A stretch of DNA of 64,000 nt from Przewalskia tangutica (Eukaryota; Streptophyta; Magnoliopsida; Solanales; Solanaceae): positions 53,147,142 to 53,211,141 of the forward strand of contig CM056733.1 in NCBI GenBank assembly GCA_029844215.1, in the 5' to 3' direction. Positions 23,634 to 33,939 of the stretch are shown here, in pieces (position 1 is the first letter of the stretch; every line of letters begins with the position of its first letter). The notes below the pieces were generated by a model. It did no database searches. It saw nothing but the letters and a program-made list of their open reading frames with translations, and was not told the origin of the DNA. The position numbers were made by a program, and so were the translations under genes.

Positions 23634-23793
23634 CAGTGGCGGATCCGGGAGACAAAATTTGGTGGTGCAATTTTTTTTTTTAATTTTTTATGCCTAGAAG
23701 ATTTTTTTTTTTTTTTTATGCCTAGAAGACAAATTTTTTTAAAAAATCTGGTGGTGCAACTGCACCACCATGTTGCTAATGGATCCGCCAGTG
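23634..23793 (+). mobile_element. 160-bp hAT-type MITE
   Basis: Terminal inverted repeats CAGTGGCGGATCC and GGATCCGCCAGTG match except at the third base. It is flanked by a perfect 8-bp duplication TTTATAAT (23626-23633 and 23794-23801), the signature of hAT transposases. Inside, TGGTGGTGCAA faces TTGCACCACCA and there are T runs plus a duplicated ATGCCTAGAAGA motif. It has no coding capacity, so it would have moved with a hAT transposase from elsewhere. Confidence 0.88.
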
Positions 23794-23801
23794 TTTATAA
23801 T

Positions 23802-24922
23802 GAGAACTTTTTTACGCAATCAAAATTTATCACATTTTATATGTGATTTTGATATACTCTTCTGTTGTTTTCTTTGTGTGGCTCTTTCATCATTACATTA
23901 GTTTATGTTATAAACTATTAATCCAAATACTTATTCAAACTGGCCTATTTATTGAAGAGCATGTGAACTTAAGTTTAAGACATCCTTTCCTGATTTTTGC
24001 TTTACAACTTACTTGACTTAGAAACTTATCGTACGGCTATTACACTCCAAATGCCTCACGACCTACTTCACATGATTAGCACTTCTATTCTTATCCCAAA
24101 GTACAGGTTATAACAACAACTAACGGAAGAGGAAAAGCTACGCTAGCATCACATGATTGTTGAAGGGAAAACTACATCCAAATCTCGTTAGTCTTTACCT
24201 TGAGGACGGAGGGACATTTTGAGAGGAATCTGATTAGGGGCTATGATGAATAAATACGGTCCGTGGAATACGTAAAACTTGCCAAATTTTGGCGAATCTC
24301 ATTTTCTTTTATTCGCTTGGCCTCTAACTCCTATGACATGACCTTAACATTTGTTTTAAGTGATTACTAACTTTATACAAGTTCTTAAACTCATCGGATC
24401 CATCCTAACTTGTTATGACGTAATCTAACGCGAAAACTCAGGGCGTTTCAGAAGTTCAGGAAAATGGTTAAAGCTCAGCCATATATGTCTAAACTTTAGC
24501 AATATGAAACTTCAGACATTGTGTCTAAAGATAGACTTTGTGAAGAATAACTTTAGACATTTTATGTATGAAGTTATACGAAGTGGTTATATCTGAATAT
24601 TTGTTTACAAAAATTGAACACAAACTAAATAGCGATGTTAAATTGGATATACATGCACTTTTCTGTTTACATGTTAAAAAGTTATTCTTAGCATTTGACA
24701 AAAGAAATTTAGGATGAGGTTAGTGCGGACTGACGAGGGCAGGTCAAGCAGGACTAATAAGTTTTTAGGCTGGCAAACTTCTGAAGATAAGGTGCACATA
24801 ATACATTTGGCGAATCCCAAATCAAAATAGAAAAGGAAAGTGAAGAGCTTTATAAGGCATAGCTCAAGTTCACATGATACACACACTTTTGGGACTTGAT
24901 GTGACATAGCTAGAAAGATAAA
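23802..24922. other. No gene seen; AT-rich DNA
   Basis: No supported reading frame, RNA gene or boundary. The 77-codon minus frame at 24674-24907 shows no known motif. Confidence 0.4.
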
Positions 24923-26034
24923 TGTCGCACCCCAACCTTGAAGGTATGGCCAGCACCCGGTGCCCTACTGGTTCAAGCGTACCACATCTAAACCATAATC
25001 TGAACATGTAGAAGGTCTGGACCGTGAAGGCCGCCATGCGATAATCTGAATAAAATTAAGAAATTATATACAACCGGAAATTCTGACGAGACATTCATAC
25101 ATATATATAGACATAAGGTCCGACAAGGCCACCATGGAAGACTATTCAACAAACATAGGCCGACAAGGCCATGAAAAATCTCTATAAATAATACATGTCT
25201 ATAGCCTCTAAAAAAGTCATAAACGTAATAATGTCGGGAAAGGCCCTGCCATACCCAAAATGCATATAAACATAAGTTTCTGCGAACTCCCTGACCACCT
25301 TGGTCAATCCCCACGATCACGGTCCCTCCCTCACGAAGGATATATGTCTATCCTCAGTAGAGAAACGATAAATAAAACTAACTCTATTTATTCTTATTAC
25401 GTACGTGAATTTCCTCTTTCAAGTCCAACTCACACACCACAGATAATATTTAATTAGTGATCAAGTAACTAAACAATTAGGCTCAAGAATAAATAAGTAA
25501 TTCAAAGATGGAAAATCAATATATATAAATGATAATCAAACGTCAACTTTGATGATAACGTCAAAATCTTAGAAGTAAATAGTTTAGCTCCACATAGATA
25601 TGAAGAAAAAATAACAAATCATTCGAATAAAAATATATTAACCAGTAATACAGAGAAAAAAGGTAAAATCCTATAATTCCGACCTCCATGGTGGCTTCAA
25701 GCTCTCTTTAGGTCTAATGTACTAAACTCAAGATGAAAAGTAATTCCAAAATTATGAAAAAATCATGTAAAATATTTATTTATAGGGTACAAAAAAGCAT
25801 GGGCTTTTAAAAGCAATTTCAATTGTTTTGGTTTCAGTAAATGCTAATCATTAGCAATGATGATGTTCCCTTTCTTGCCCCTTTTTCCTTCTTTCTTCTT
25901 TTTTTATTCTTCGGCGTTTTATTTAATTTTGCTTCAAATCTCTTTCAATTTCTCATATAAAATATAATATTAAGCACAAATTAATATAATACTAACTCGA
26001 AAGACGATAATAAGTATTAGAATGTGAGGCAACA
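24923..26034 (-). mobile_element. Probable solo Gypsy-type LTR, minus strand
   Basis: 1112 bases with TG...CA ends on minus: TGTTGCCTCACATTC at 26034 to GGGGTGCGACA at 24923. A TATA box, CTATAAATA, lies at 25777-25785. The distal part resembles the Gypsy-2 LTR end in wording (GACAAGGCC, AAAGGCCCTGCCATACC). Neither a primer site on the left nor a purine tract on the right is visible, and no 5-bp duplication is found, so it is an old solo LTR or a fragment. Confidence 0.6.
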
Positions 26035-27612
26035 ATGACCAAATATATGCAATTTTAGGCCGAACATCAAATACTATAAGTCCTTCATGCAATATAAAAC
26101 AGGCCACCGGCCCTAAATGAACAAGTCTGACTCGAAATAAAATGTTGAATCTCTAAATCATCGATAGTCATCCTAACTGATTCCATACATAAGTGATGGA
26201 CTTCCCATAAGCATGTAGTGTCCTATTCCGTTCATTTTCTCACGAGTAATCAGTCATGTGCCATCACCCCTCTAAAGGCTGGATTACATCATAGTCATCA
26301 ACTTAGTACCGAAGACTTGTACCTTTGATTGTAACCTTCATGTTTCTCAACTTCCACCAGATAGGCAAGTCTAATAGAACCCCGTGAACTCTAAATACAT
26401 CCAATCCTCCTTGTACTTTCTCTTAACTATCCAATAACTTCGAACATTTCGACGCAAAGCCTACGACAACATTTACTACACCTCCACCCATCAAGTCTCT
26501 AATAATAAGGCGCCACTATCATTTATCAATTCAGAAGACATCAAATCCCGCAACCCTTACGCCTTACCAAATTCTAATGCATCTACTATACAATCCATGC
26601 AACTTACCTTGCACAATTACCTCCAATTCTTTACTACTTGAAATACTCACCTGTGCTATTAATCAACAACGCTTCAACACATTCTACCACTAATCGCCAA
26701 TCACAAATCCTTTGGAACATTCGTCATAACACTTAGTTAATTATCATAGACCTACTCCTCCGAGCATACTAACAATTTAACTCAATCTAAAAGGTGAGAA
26801 ACTAAAGGCACCACAATCCACACCTAACCCAAGAATTTCCATTACTTTGAATCCAAATTCTCTCATTTCTCGAAGGGATACCTTACTCGTTCTAAATTGC
26901 CTTAATTTCTCAATTAACACCTTTCATTAAAATCATAACCACCAATAATGACCGATAACTGCTCAAACCTACTAACATTCTCATATTATATCGTCGAAGT
27001 ACCCTTGCCTAAAATTCCTAACCGAAATAATCCTTCTTCTATATTGGTTCATCAGTTCACTGACATGATCATCGATATCTGAAAAGTTGTTTGCCCCTAG
27101 TATTAGTCACGCCGTCATCAATCTATTATCACAAATAACACCATTGACCAACACCTTATTCGATAGGTCTTAAATGATGCTCACCTGCGAAGAACCAATC
27201 CTTACCTATAAAATAAAGGTACTTAAACAAGATAAGCATTAGAGTAGATGATTTTCTCTTCTATTGGGAAGTTATAGTGCTTCCTCGCGATTGCAAAAAA
27301 TAACAAATTGACCGATTATACAAAACATTGTCATAATACAGTTGATAAATAATCCGTCGTTAGGTTTTTATTTTGTTCCGTTTGGCTTAGTCGCTTAGAA
27401 GTCTTGGCATTTTTAGTACACACGCAAATTAAATTTTATGCCTTGCATACAGGGAACGTTTAACAAGGAAGTTTCGTTTTATATTTTTCTTAGATGATAT
27501 AAGCAAATAGAAAATTTCATTTTGGTCAATGGGGAGGTTGGTAAAGGTAGAAACTTCAAATATGGGATTATCAATCACTTCTGAATATTTTGGAGTTGTT
27601 ATTTACGATGAG
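26035..27612. other. No gene seen; C-rich, G-poor stretch
   Basis: Strong C-over-G bias on plus through about 27200 with no long frame. The look is like the non-coding inside of the Gypsy-2 element read in the same direction, so a degraded minus-strand retroelement is possible but not shown. Confidence 0.4.
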
Positions 27613-27786
27613 GGTAGAATAGTGTAATTCTCTCTGATGGAGTTCTATTATTAATGTCATATATATTTAGTATACAATTGTAGTCCTAATAGAATTAGAA
27701 TCTCTATTTTATCTTAATTACATTAATTACACTAAAATAATAAGTACAAAATATATTGTCAATATATATGAAATATTTCACTATCA
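27613..27786 (-). repeat. Copia-2 3' LTR
   Basis: About 174 bases. On minus it starts TGATAGTGAAATA and ends TTCTACC. It is clearly the same sequence as 31799-31972 with scattered substitutions. Confidence 0.85.
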
Positions 27787-27795
27787 CACCCCCTC
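27787..27795 (-). other. Polypurine tract, Copia-2
   Basis: GAGGGGGTG on the minus strand next to the 3' LTR start. Confidence 0.75.
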
Positions 27796-28079
27796 AGTCG
27801 GAGGAGGCTGGACCCTGAGACTGAATCTGAAGTCAAGGTGCCGAGGAAGCCTTTTTGTGAAGATATATGTGTACTGATACGAAGAAGGAACATGCAACAC
27901 CCTAACGTGACCCATTGCAACCTTCTCATGAACAAAGTGAATATCCATCTCAATATGCCTGATTCGTTAATGCTGAACCGGGTTATGAGACAGGTAGATA
28001 AAATATATGTTATCACAGTAAACCAAAGATGTCTTACGTATGAGACAATAAAGCTCAAGAAGTAGATTTTGGAGCTAAC

Positions 28080-29160
28080 ATAGCTCGGCAACAACGTTCG
28101 CAATGCCTCGATATTATGCTTCTGCACTCGAATGAGAAAACGTGGCTTGCCTTATCCCCCAGAAACTCACAATAGCCGGACGTAGAGCGACGGGTGTCCA
28201 TCCTGCCTAATATGCGTCTGTATAAGAGAGTGATCTAGTCGGTGCTGAGAGATATAAATGATGTTCATAGTCAAGAGTGCCTTTAATGTATCGAATGATA
28301 CGCTTAAGAGTTGTAAAGTGAAGTTCCCTAGGAGCGTTCATGAATAAACACACTTGCTGAACTGCATATGCAATATCTGGCCGAGTGAAGGTGAGATACT
28401 GAAGAACACCTGCGAGACTCCTATAAAGAGAGGGATCACTGACCGGGTCCCAATCATCTGCACTGAGTTTGAACTTGGAGTTGACATAAGGGGGCATAAT
28501 CTTGTAATTTGCCATTTTAGCCATGTAGACAATCACCTCTGCATACTTACGCTGACACAAGAACATGACATGTGCGAATATGATCATTATTATCCCCAAA
28601 AAATAACTCATACCCACTTCTGTCATAGCAAATTCGGACTTGAGCAGGGCAATGATATCGTGTTACAGAGTATCAGAAAAAGTTGTCAGAATAATATCAT
28701 CCACATATAAAATAAGATAAGCCATGTTAGTACCTCGATGAAAAATAAACAGGGAATTATCACTCTTGATGCACATGAACCCTATATGTATGTAGCAAAC
28801 CTCTCATACCAAGCCTAGTGGCTTGTTTCAAATCATAGAGTGACTTACGAAGACGATAGACATAATGAGGAACATTCGGATGCACAAAGTCAGGCGGTTG
28901 ATGCATATAAACAGTTTATTTTAAATCCACATGTAAGAAAACATTTTTGACATCAAGCTGGTGAATACTTTAATTTTTCCCATAGTTATGCTCAACACTG
29001 TGCGAATGGTGCCAGGTTTGACCACTAGACTAAACATTTCACCACAATTAACACCCTCCTCCTGACCAATACTTTTAGCTACAAGTATTGCCTTGTGGCA
29101 TTAAAGATCTCCACTATCTCGAAATTTATGACGATAAAACCACATACAATGAATCACATT
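28080..29160 (-). pseudogene. Copia-2 reverse transcriptase and RNase H remnant
   Basis: Reverse transcriptase copies the element RNA into DNA. On minus, QLDVKNVFLH near 28925-28965 carries the first catalytic Asp, followed by the YVYRLRKSLYDLKQA pattern, and YVDDIILT with the catalytic YVDD box lies at 28696-28707. The open frame at 28207-28626 continues with YFLGI, LYRSLAGVLQYLTFTRPDI and YIKGTLDYE, the typical Copia palm/connection. An RNase H remnant with SSAEA and YRGIANVVAE follows at about 28080-28200. Stops and frameshifts interrupt the domain in several places, so no enzyme can be made. Confidence 0.87.
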
Positions 29161-29332
29161 CACCCATTCTCATTTCGGAACAATATTCCAAGTGTGTTGA
29201 TTGGTTAATGAATTAAACTCCTCACGCATGGTCGAATTCCAATTTGGGTCGAGTTTGGCTAGTTTCGAATTTTTAGGAATGGGTGAGATGGTTTGAGTGG
29301 ATAGGTTAAAGTGAACTTTTGATTTGAAAATT

Positions 29333-29755
29333 CTATATTGTGCATGGGTTTTTATGTGGTGTGTGGGGACGGTAACGGGTGAGGCAGGGGGCTGGGAGGT
29401 GCTGAGCTAGACTGGGCAGTGGGGTCGGGGCTAGACAGTGGTGATGGGAAATAGGGCTGGGCAGAAGGACGGGCAGGGGCTGGGTGCCGAGTGGGCAAGG
29501 ATGGTCACGGGTTGGGACGGGCAGGCTTTGTGCAGGAACCGGACAGCGGGATGGGGTCGACGGAATAGGTGGCGGGACGGCCTGAGGGTTCACATTTTGT
29601 AGTGCATTTTGGATTAGAGGTGAGGTGCCCGTGTAATCTAGGAATTCGTAATCAGTGTCTCGAATTTTTTGGATGTTGTCAAACGGGAAAACGTACTCAA
29701 CAAACGTGACGTGACATGAGATTAAGATTTTTTCTGTGGATAACTCATAGCACAA
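29333..29755 (-). pseudogene. Copia-2 integrase-RT linker
   Basis: 140-residue frame beginning CYELSTEKILISCHVTFVE then VFPF, the conserved end of the Copia integrase C-terminal region. It is followed by a Pro-rich stretch of about 80 residues (repeats of PLP, PVP, HHCLAPTP). Such Pro-rich linkers between integrase and reverse transcriptase are usual for this lineage. Confidence 0.8.
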
Positions 29756-29929
29756 GTACCCTTTATGGTTTGACAGGAAACCTAGGAAGACACACGAAGT
29801 GGAGCGAGGTGCTAATTTGTGAGGGACCGTTGAGGCAAGATTTGGGTAATAGATACAACCAAATCTTGGTAATTTCGGTGGGAGTCCTATTTTGGATTGT
29901 ATGGGCAGGTAAGATGTTAAGAATATGTT

Positions 29930-30271
29930 CTACCATTTTAATGCATATACCCAAAATGTAGGGGGGAGAGACGCATAAAAGAGAAGGGTATGAATCATAT
30001 TGTTAATGGTGTGGAGAATTTTTTCAGCTTTACCATTTTGAGGGGAAGTATGTGGGCAGGAGAAACAAAAAACCATGCCATTAGCCACACAAAAATTATG
30101 AAAGAGAGAGTTATTGAACTCACGACCATTATCATATTGAAATGTTTTGATGTCTTTTTCAAATTGTGTTTTAACCAATGTACGAAATTCGAGTAATTTA
30201 GAGTAAACTTGATACTTAAGTTTAAGCGGATAGACTAAAAGAAAGTGAGAAAAGTCATGCAGAAACACCAA
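29930..30271 (-). pseudogene. Copia-2 integrase core
   Basis: 113-residue frame with LHDFSHFLLVYPL, FQYDNGREFNN with the second catalytic Asp, and CPHTSPQNGKAEKILHTINN with the catalytic Glu as KAEK. It ends PPTFWVYALKW near the end of the rve domain. The zone between it and the protease frame contains a break near 30280-30390. Confidence 0.87.
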
Positions 30272-30389
30272 TAATGTTTATGACCGAGGTTGCTAGTTAT
30301 AGGAGATGTCCATAAATCCACATAAATAATATCAAAGGGAGAGAAAGTGATACTTAATGAAGACGTAAATGGAAGTCTGACATGTTTCC

Positions 30390-30908
30390 CTAGATGACAA
30401 GAGGAGCAACTATGAGAAAGTTTCCTTTATTACATTGGATTAAATTACGGTTTCTAACAGAATCAATAACATGAGTTCCCAGATGACCAAGTCTGCTATG
30501 CCACGTGGAGGATGAGATGGCAGCTAGAGATGTGGGAGAATTGACACGGGAAGTGGAGGTAGATGGGAGAGGATAGAGGTCCCCCTCACTATTAAATCTC
30601 GTAAGAAGTTTCCCGGTACGTAGGTCTATTACATTAAAACCAGATGGGTCAAAGTTAATGGATAAATAATTATCAATGGTAATGTTTATAACATAAATTA
30701 GGTTCTTGATAATGTTAGAGGCATATATGACGTTTTTAAAAGAGAAGTGGGGATGCGGTGGTGGGGTTAGTGTGTGGTCAAACCCTTGAATTAGAATGCG
30801 ATGACCATTTCCGATCATAATAAATTGAGGAGTATTTAAATTGCATAGTTGAGGAAGAATACCAAAATAGTTGGTGAGGTGAAATGTGGCTTCCGTATCC
30901 ATAACCAC
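30390..30908 (-). pseudogene. Copia-2 protease and GAG-pre-integrase
   Basis: 172-residue frame. VMDTEATFHLT at the start corresponds to the protease active site, usually DTGA, with the glycine replaced by Glu, which should destroy activity. NVIYASNIIKNLIYVINI follows. WHSRLGHLGTHVIDSV around residue 135 is the GAG-pre-integrase zinc-binding motif. The CCHC knuckle normally just upstream is not seen. Confidence 0.85.
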
Positions 30909-30986
30909 GTAACATTGTGATGCAGATGGGCTGTTGTACAGTGGGCCTCACGGCTCGAAAGAGGTCGGGTTGTCCTGGGCTGATGG

Positions 30987-31245
30987 TTAATGGGCCTTGG
31001 CTGCGTGCTGGGCCGGTGAGCAGTGGGCCATATCAGGGGCCATTATTGCTGCTAGGCCATTGTGTAGTGGGCCTGGTGGCTGGATAGTGGCCTGGTGGTG
31101 TTGATTCATTGGGTTGTAGGCCTCGGCAGTGTGTTGGGCGGCTGGGCAGTGGGCCTCGGCAATGGCCATTGTTGCTGCTTGGCCATTGTGTAGTGGGCCT
31201 GGTGGTTGGACAGTTGCTTGGCCCATTGAGTCGGTTACTAGACAC
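30987..31245 (-). repeat. Duplicated Pro/Gln/Ala-rich segment in the Copia-2 gag region
   Basis: A unit of about 123 bases occurs at about 31038 and again at 31161 (GGCCATTRTTGCTGCTWGGC and onward). 123 is a multiple of three, and on minus the units read as repeats of QPPGPLHNG.AA and AHC.AAQH.A. This fills the place of the normal gag C-terminus. Confidence 0.72.
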
Positions 31246-31329
31246 GTGGCTGATAATTTGTGACGTTGGGAGATGAGGAAGCGGGAGAATCCGTGGGAGT
31301 TACCGAAAATTCATGGAAGAATATCGGTT

Positions 31330-31720
31330 GAGAGGTTGTCGTATATCAGTTGTATAACAACGGTATACCAGGCTGCTTATGTGATAAGTGTATCTGGTGA
31401 TGTATATTGCATGTATACTTGACGTATACGGGCTACAAAGTAAAGAATATGCGGGTTGGGTGCTCTGTATATCATTGTATATCAGTGGTATACATATTCT
31501 GTTTGAGAAGAAGGGGAGTATATCAGGGAGTAGTAGGGTATACGGGTGGTATATCACGAAGGAGCAGTGGTATACGAGGTTGTATATCACAGGATATATG
31601 CGGTATACAAGTAGATTTTGAGGGAAGAAGCTTGTATATCACGTAGAAGCAGGGTATACTGGTTGTATATCACGAAGAGGCGGTGGTATACAGGGCTGTA
31701 TACGATTGAATATCGCCGGA
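31330..31720. repeat. GTATAC / TATATCAC motif-rich tract
   Basis: The motifs GGTATAC and GTATATCA alternate roughly ten times each with irregular 10-40-base spacing. It lies where the gag N-terminus should be, next to the Copia-2 leader. The Tyr/Ile-rich minus frame at 31300-31590 comes from these motifs, and no gag domain is seen. Confidence 0.7.
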
Positions 31721-31784
31721 AAAAGGGGAGGCAGAGGAGACGTATGCGGCGACCGAATTAGGGTTAGGGTAGGGAGGAATTTTT

Positions 31785-31798
31785 GGCTCTTGATATCA
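31785..31798 (-). other. Primer binding site, Copia-2
   Basis: TGATATCAAGAGCC on minus, next to the LTR end. It is a variant of the tRNA-Met complement TGGTATCAGAGC. Confidence 0.8.
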
Positions 31799-31972
31799 TG
31801 TAGAATAGTGTAATTTTCCTTGATGGAGTTCTATTATTAATGTCATATATGTAGAGTATACAATTGTAGTCTTAATAGAATTATGATCTCTATTTTATCT
31901 TAATTATATTAATTACACTAAAATAATAAATACATAATATATTGTCAATATATATTGAATATATTCACTATA
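31799..31972 (-). repeat. Copia-2 5' LTR
   Basis: About 174 bases, ending TTCTACA on minus next to the primer site. Partner of 27613-27786. Confidence 0.85.
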
Positions 31973-32430
31973 AATTAGGATAAGTTGTAGTGGATGCATG
32001 TAAAATTGTTTTTAATTAGATAAAAGGCAAACTACAAATATATAAATGATGGTACACCGCTGATCTTTTACGCAAAATAGTTATGGTATAATATGCCAGA
32101 TAATGGTGTCATGAAAGGTACTGACACACTAAGAACTTGTAATATTTTATAGTAATAATTATTTTAATTTTTCATTTTATATATATTAATTAGTTCATGA
32201 TCTTCAGTAGAAGATGTCCAACCTCACGAGTAGCTAAGGTTTGATGCTATTGCATGTGATGTTTTAACTAAAGTATATGTATGTCCTAAAGACAATCAAT
32301 ATTATGACACATGTATTTTATACACATTCATATTTATATATATTGATGATGGTTAATATTATGGCTTTTGCATTTGTTGAATTATTAGTTGATTGTTTAT
32401 AATATTCTATAAATGCATCCCTAGAGGTTA
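31973..32430 (+). mobile_element. Unassigned 300 bases, then a fragment of the 5251-type LTR
   Basis: 31973-32274 shows nothing recognisable. From about 32275 the sequence follows 5251-5400 (GTCCTAAAGACAATC, TATACACATTCAT, TAGTTGATTGTTTA, CCCTAGAGGTTA) and is cut at 32430 by the Gypsy-2 element. The related copy at 5251 continues past this point with CATGGTTATTAATAGTG, so the remainder is expected on the far side of Gypsy-2. Confidence 0.6.
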
Positions 32431-33249
32431 TGTCACGCCTCGAACCCCGGATCCGCGACGGGTGCCCTACATGGACACCCTTCTATTCATACAACACAAT
32501 AAACCGCGGAAGATAAATAACACTCATTTTTTTTTCTTAAAACAAAGGCAAAGCCGATAAGGCTGCCGTCATATAAGTCACCCGAAAGGGTCTACACTGT
32601 TCAACAATGTAAATACAACTCTAGTCAATCCATCTCACATATGAATACAGACCTCTAAGAGTTTGGACAAACACTATGACGGGACAAGGCTCTGCCGTAC
32701 CTCTGAATATACCTAGCCATAATGACAAGCTCCGGAACATTGAAGTTATCTCAAAATGCTGAACCAGGATCCTAAGCTCGCGGATCCACAACTGTGTACC
32801 TAGACATGCGGACATGAACGCAACCCCCCGAAGGGGGTCAGTACAACAAGTACCAAGTATGGAACGGAAATAAAGTACAGTAAACAAACCATAACTGTAC
32901 CAAGGAATGACAGGGGCAAGTATGAAAATCAAATACCAGATCCTACCGTGTGATATAAAATAAAAGCCAACCGTACCTTGCATCACTGTATCACTGTATG
33001 ATTGTACCACTGTACTACTGTACTTTATATAAACAAATGAGAGTCAACTGAGCCTTTTAAAAATATGTCTTTTAAAAGTGAGACCAATCGTATCATTTCA
33101 AATCATGAAATAAATACCATTTCAAAATATGAAATCAACCGTACCTCTTTCAAATATAAAAGTCATGTCAAAATTATGGACGTATGTCCATACAAACAAC
33201 TACTGTCATGGGAGTTGAACCCGAACATTATACACAAATATTGCCCTGT

Positions 33250-33780
33250 AAGGTATTCTGCCCGGTCCTATCTGGGACGCGATAAAGTCATGTAATATAT
33301 ACTGACCTGCACATTAAGATATACCGCCCGGCCCATTCTGGGACACGGTAAAGTCATGTAAAGTCTTCCCATTAAGGTATACTGCCCGACCTTTTCTGGG
33401 ACGTGGTAAAGCCATGTAAAGTCTGTCCATTAAGGTATACTGCCCGGCCCTTTCTGAGATGCGATAAAGTCATGTAAAGTCTGCCCATTAAGGTATACTG
33501 CCCGAACCTTTCTGGGACGCGGTAAAGTCATGTAAAGTCTGCCCATTAAGGTATACTGCCCAACCCTTTCTGGGACGCGGTAAAGTTATGAAATCCATAT
33601 ACATCTACTTCCCGACCTTCTAGTGAAGGCGCGATGAACCTATAAGAAATACCCACCGCCCGACCCACTCGGGGCGGTAAAGGTATACTACGACACTTGG
33701 GGCGGGGGTAAACTGCCCATCCAAGGTATACTACCCATCCAAGGTATACTGCCCGGCCCAATTCTGGGATGCGGTTCAAA
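33250..33780. repeat. 58-bp tandem array in Gypsy-2 3' LTR
   Basis: Units beginning AAGGTATACTGCCCG start at 33250, 33316, 33374, 33432, 33490 and 33548 (spacing 66 then 58). They contain TTCTGGGACGCGGTAAAGTC. Beyond 33600 the array is irregular, with partial copies up to 33775. Confidence 0.87.
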
Positions 33781-33939
33781 CATAAAGGACTGTACACATA
33801 TAACTATCACAAGCAATTATGTGCACTTTAAATCATCTTTGACATTCCACAACTGTTATAACAAACTTCCCATAAAGCCTTTATAACGACTTTCATTTAG
33901 AAAACTACAGCACTACCGCATCTTTTCTTTTAATACAAT

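Larger units (their letters stand above)
27613..31972 (-). mobile_element. Copia-2: near full-length decayed Copia element
   Basis: 4.36 kb between two LTRs of about 174 bases. From right to left: 5' LTR, tRNA-Met-like primer site, aberrant gag region, protease, GAG-pre-integrase, integrase, linker, reverse transcriptase, RNase H remnant, purine tract, 3' LTR. Short LTRs and protein sequence suggest the Ale/Retrofit lineage. Frames carry many stops. No matching 5-bp duplication is found (ATGAG against AATTA). Confidence 0.88.

Noticed and set aside
24923..27612. One complete retroelement from the solo LTR through the C-rich stretch
   Set aside because: No purine tract or primer site at 26034, no second LTR and no coding motif, so continuity cannot be supported.
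29716..29961. Plus-strand frames within Copia-2
   Set aside because: Antisense to integrase and linker sequence recognisable on the minus strand.
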